A DNA stretch of 10,080 nt from positions 1 through 10,080 of the forward strand of contig JAGLBK010000055.1 of assembly GCA_018260275.1 (NCBI GenBank), written 5' to 3'. Shown in pieces: positions 8,334 to 10,080 of this stretch. How positions within the stretch are numbered: the stretch's first letter is position 1; each line of letters starts with the position of its first letter. Under the pieces are notes generated by a model. That model worked only from the letters and a program-made list of their open reading frames with translations. It was not told the origin of the DNA and did not search any database. The position numbers and the translations under genes were made by a program. This DNA is from Deinococcus sp. (GTDB lineage: Bacteria; Deinococcota; Deinococci; Deinococcales; Deinococcaceae).

Positions 8334-8465
8334 CTGTTTTGTCCAGGCCGCTTCCTGGCCGATGGCGCAACCGACTTGAGTCGCAGCAGTGCTGGGCCGG
8401 TCAGCAACTGGTTTTCCGGATACGCAAAGTAAAGTTCAATCCGGGATCAGCGCCTGCTGAGGCCA

Positions 8466-9191
8466 TCACCGTACCAGAGTGATCTGCAACTGTTCTGCTG
8501 CGAAAGTGCCGGTCGGCAGGGACAGGTACGCGGCGTCTATGCGGACCGGAAAGCGGTAGTTCGTGCCGCGCAGTGAAGGAATAAATCCCACATTGCCGTG
8601 CCCGTCCCAGTGGCCCTGCCGCAGCTCGGGGTGCTCTATATAGTGGTCCATGGCCCCGGCCTTATCAAAATTCAGCCGTTGATGGGGGTTGACGTCGAAC
8701 GTGGTCAGTACCGGAAAATGCTCCAGTGTGCTGCCGCAGAGGGTCGGTGCGCCCGCGTCGTTGGTCCCGGCCAGAATCAGCGTGCTCAGTGATGTTCCGG
8801 TATGGGTAACCCGGTAGACACGGGCGGTGTCCTGCCGGACGGCGACCGGGCACAGAAAACGGGCCGTAAGGGTCCGGTGCCCCAGACCGTTGACCCCGTT
8901 CGCCAGGGCCTGAAAGGGCAGCAGACCACCAGTGAAATGAAGCACTATGATGAGCGCCACACCGAAAAACAGGGGGCGGGCAAAGGCGAAGAGGCCCATC
9001 AGTAAAACACCAGCACCTGCCCAGGCCCACATGGACATTCTGGTCAGATCGGTCAGCAGATTACCCAGCACGGGCAGAACATTCAACAGCCCCAGGAGAG
9101 TCAGCGCCAGGCCGTAGGGAAAGAGTGGAGGCAGTAGCCGGTACAGGGCATAGAGCACCCCCAGCCAGGCCAGAGCGATCAGGACTGTCAT
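8466..9191 (-). CDS. Membrane protein of unknown function
   Basis: I do not recognise this family. The 241-residue product has an N-terminal membrane part with about four hydrophobic segments (roughly residues 3-20, 24-46, 54-71 and 73-91), containing the aromatic-rich MWAWAGAG. A soluble C-terminal domain (about 100-241) follows, rich in His, Asn and Thr, with motifs such as RVYRVTHTGTS, FDVNPHQRLNFD, DHYIEHPELRQGHWDGHGN and FPVRIDAAYLSLPTG. Its only two Cys (114 and 152) both lie in this domain and might form a disulfide if it faces outward. ATG 9191 has no Shine-Dalgarno; a TAAGCT box ends 8 nt upstream. The gene is convergent with the lipoprotein hydrolase and divergent from the cytoplasmic hydrolase. 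The single long frame, membrane pattern and terminal position make it a credible gene. Confidence 0.75.
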   Translation of the reverse strand: MTVLIALAWLGVLYALYRLLPPLFPYGLALTLLGLLNVLPVLGNLLTDLTRMSMWAWAGAGVLLMGLFAFARPLFFGVALIIVLHFTGGLLPFQALANGVNGLGHRTLTARFLCPVAVRQDTARVYRVTHTGTSLSTLILAGTNDAGAPTLCGSTLEHFPVLTTFDVNPHQRLNFDKAGAMDHYIEHPELRQGHWDGHGNVGFIPSLRGTNYRFPVRIDAAYLSLPTGTFAAEQLQITLVR

Positions 9192-9199
9192 GTGGACTC

Positions 9200-9205
9200 A
9201 GCTTA
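9200..9205 (-). promoter_or_regulatory. Possible -10 box of the membrane protein gene
   Basis: On the minus strand TAAGCT fits TANNNT and ends 8 nt before the ATG at 9191. TTGTGA further upstream (9218-9223) is only 12 nt away, too close for a normal -35, so this assignment is weak. Confidence 0.25.
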
Positions 9206-9337
9206 CGTAGCTAGCCTTCACAAAAGCCTGACGCCGTCTCAGGGCCAGAGCAGTGGCCCAAGCGGCAGAGTGCTGGTCTGGCAGGGCTTTTCTTATGCAA
9301 AGCTTTGGGCAGGGGAGTGTGTTGCCGGAACCGAGGG

Positions 9338-9343
9338 TACACT
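9338..9343 (+). promoter_or_regulatory. Putative leaderless -10 box of the alpha/beta hydrolase
   Basis: TACACT fits TANNNT and is separated by 7 nt from ATG 9351, the same spacing as at guaB. No Shine-Dalgarno precedes the ATG, and no good -35 is seen. Confidence 0.4.
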
Positions 9344-9350
9344 CGCTGAC

Positions 9351-10058
9351 ATGACCGAGCCGAAGCCCCAGACCGTCCTGATGCTGCACGCCTACCCGCT
9401 TTCCGGGGCCATGTGGTCTGCCCAGGAAAATGCCCTTCAGGAAACGGGCCGGAACGTGATCGTGCCGCACCTTCCAGGCTTTGGAGGAACATCCGGCCAC
9501 ATGAGCAGCCTGGCAGACACGGCGGCGCAGCTGCTCGAATTGCTTCCGGCGGAACCGGTCAGTCTGGTCGGCCTGAGCATGGGGGGCTACCTCGCGCTGG
9601 CCCTGCTCAGGCTGGCCCCGGAGCGCTTCGGGCGGGTGGTGCTGGCCGATACGAGCGCCGCTGCCGATGATGAGGAGAAGCAGAAAGACCGCCGTTCGCA
9701 GGCCGGGCGGGTACGCGCAGAGGGCCGCGAATTTATTCTGGAGGCCGCGCAAAAAGAGCATTCGCCCGCGACCTATGAACGGATTTTACCCATGATGGAA
9801 GCGGCTTCGCGGGAGGGTATCGCGGCGGCGCTGGAGGCGATGGCCGAGCGGCCTGAAAGTTTCGACGTGCTGAAGAAATTAAACGTGCCTCTGCTGGTGC
9901 TGGTCGGGGAACACGACGAGATCACGCCACTCGACGAAGCCCGCAAGCTGGTCGAGGCCGGGCGCGGCGAACTGAAGATCATTCCTGACGCTGCCCACCT
10001 GGCCAATCTGGACAACGCCCACGACTTTACGCGGGCGCTGCTGGACTTTTTGACCTGA
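9351..10058 (+). CDS. Cytoplasmic alpha/beta-fold hydrolase
   Basis: The 235-residue protein is a compact alpha/beta hydrolase without a signal peptide. Visible elements are the oxyanion strand-loop LMLHAYPLSGAMW, VPHLPGFGGTSG, the nucleophile elbow GLSMGGYL (Ser76), a helical cap region (about 105-165) rich in charged residues, the acid turn VGEHDEITP (Asp189) and PDAAHLANLD (His216). The complete Ser-Asp-His triad argues for an active esterase, lactonase or peptidase-like enzyme; the substrate cannot be read from sequence. The frame is open back to 9192, but ATG 9351 is chosen: the upstream residues do not look like an enzyme N-terminus, the family starts just before the first strand, and TACACT lies 7 nt before this ATG. 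The 159-bp gap to the divergent membrane protein gene holds both promoters. Confidence 0.9.
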   Translation: MTEPKPQTVLMLHAYPLSGAMWSAQENALQETGRNVIVPHLPGFGGTSGHMSSLADTAAQLLELLPAEPVSLVGLSMGGYLALALLRLAPERFGRVVLADTSAAADDEEKQKDRRSQAGRVRAEGREFILEAAQKEHSPATYERILPMMEAASREGIAAALEAMAERPESFDVLKKLNVPLLVLVGEHDEITPLDEARKLVEAGRGELKIIPDAAHLANLDNAHDFTRALLDFLT

Positions 10059-10080
10059 TACCGATTCCGATTGAATCCCC

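Noticed and set aside
8268..8432. Possible 54-codon plus-strand gene after the lipoprotein hydrolase
   Set aside because: It runs through the intrinsic terminator, has no Shine-Dalgarno, and shows no recognisable features.
9192..9350. Upstream extension of the alpha/beta hydrolase frame
   Set aside because: The extra 53 residues do not resemble an enzyme N-terminus or signal peptide and would overlap the promoter region of the divergent gene; ATG 9351 fits better.

Overview
The window looks like chromosomal DNA of a Deinococcus-type bacterium. By eye it is GC-rich, roughly 60-65%. The EF-P protein resembles the Thermus version as I remember it. Several genes lack a Shine-Dalgarno sequence and instead carry a TANNNT -10 box 5-8 nt before the start codon, the leaderless layout known to be common in Deinococcus. 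The genus call is an inference from these traits; no marker gene proves it.

Left part (1-797): the N-terminal part of a membrane 'sensor' domain protein runs off the left edge. Behind it lies a small ACT-domain protein whose N-terminal region carries a 15-bp in-frame tandem repeat. Both are on the minus strand. Centre left (941-3701): efp (translation elongation factor P), accB (biotin carboxyl carrier protein) and accC (biotin carboxylase) follow on the plus strand, a frequently conserved bacterial neighbourhood. efp has its own terminator, accB its own likely promoter, and a REP-like hairpin element sits between accB and accC. A terminator separates accC from the convergent guaB (IMP dehydrogenase, 3770-5299, minus).

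Centre right (5300-5680): divergent promoters serve guaB and a two-gene tRNA unit, tRNA-Cys(GCA) then tRNA-Val(GAC), which ends in an intrinsic terminator. Right part (5757-10058): a small exported protein with a DUF4384-like domain, a large exported lipoprotein hydrolase of the tripeptidyl-aminopeptidase/S33 type, a convergent membrane protein of unknown function, and, divergent from it, a cytoplasmic alpha/beta hydrolase.

The genes serve mainly housekeeping roles: translation (EF-P, two tRNAs), fatty-acid precursor synthesis (AccB carries the biotin that AccC carboxylates) and guanine nucleotide synthesis (GuaB). The cell-envelope or hydrolytic genes on the right are not obviously one pathway. 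I see no phage, transposase, CRISPR, toxin-antitoxin or defence locus, and no convincing undescribed multi-gene system. The items most worth a second look are the leaderless-promoter pattern, the accB-accC hairpin element, the tandem repeat in the ACT gene, and the unknown membrane protein.
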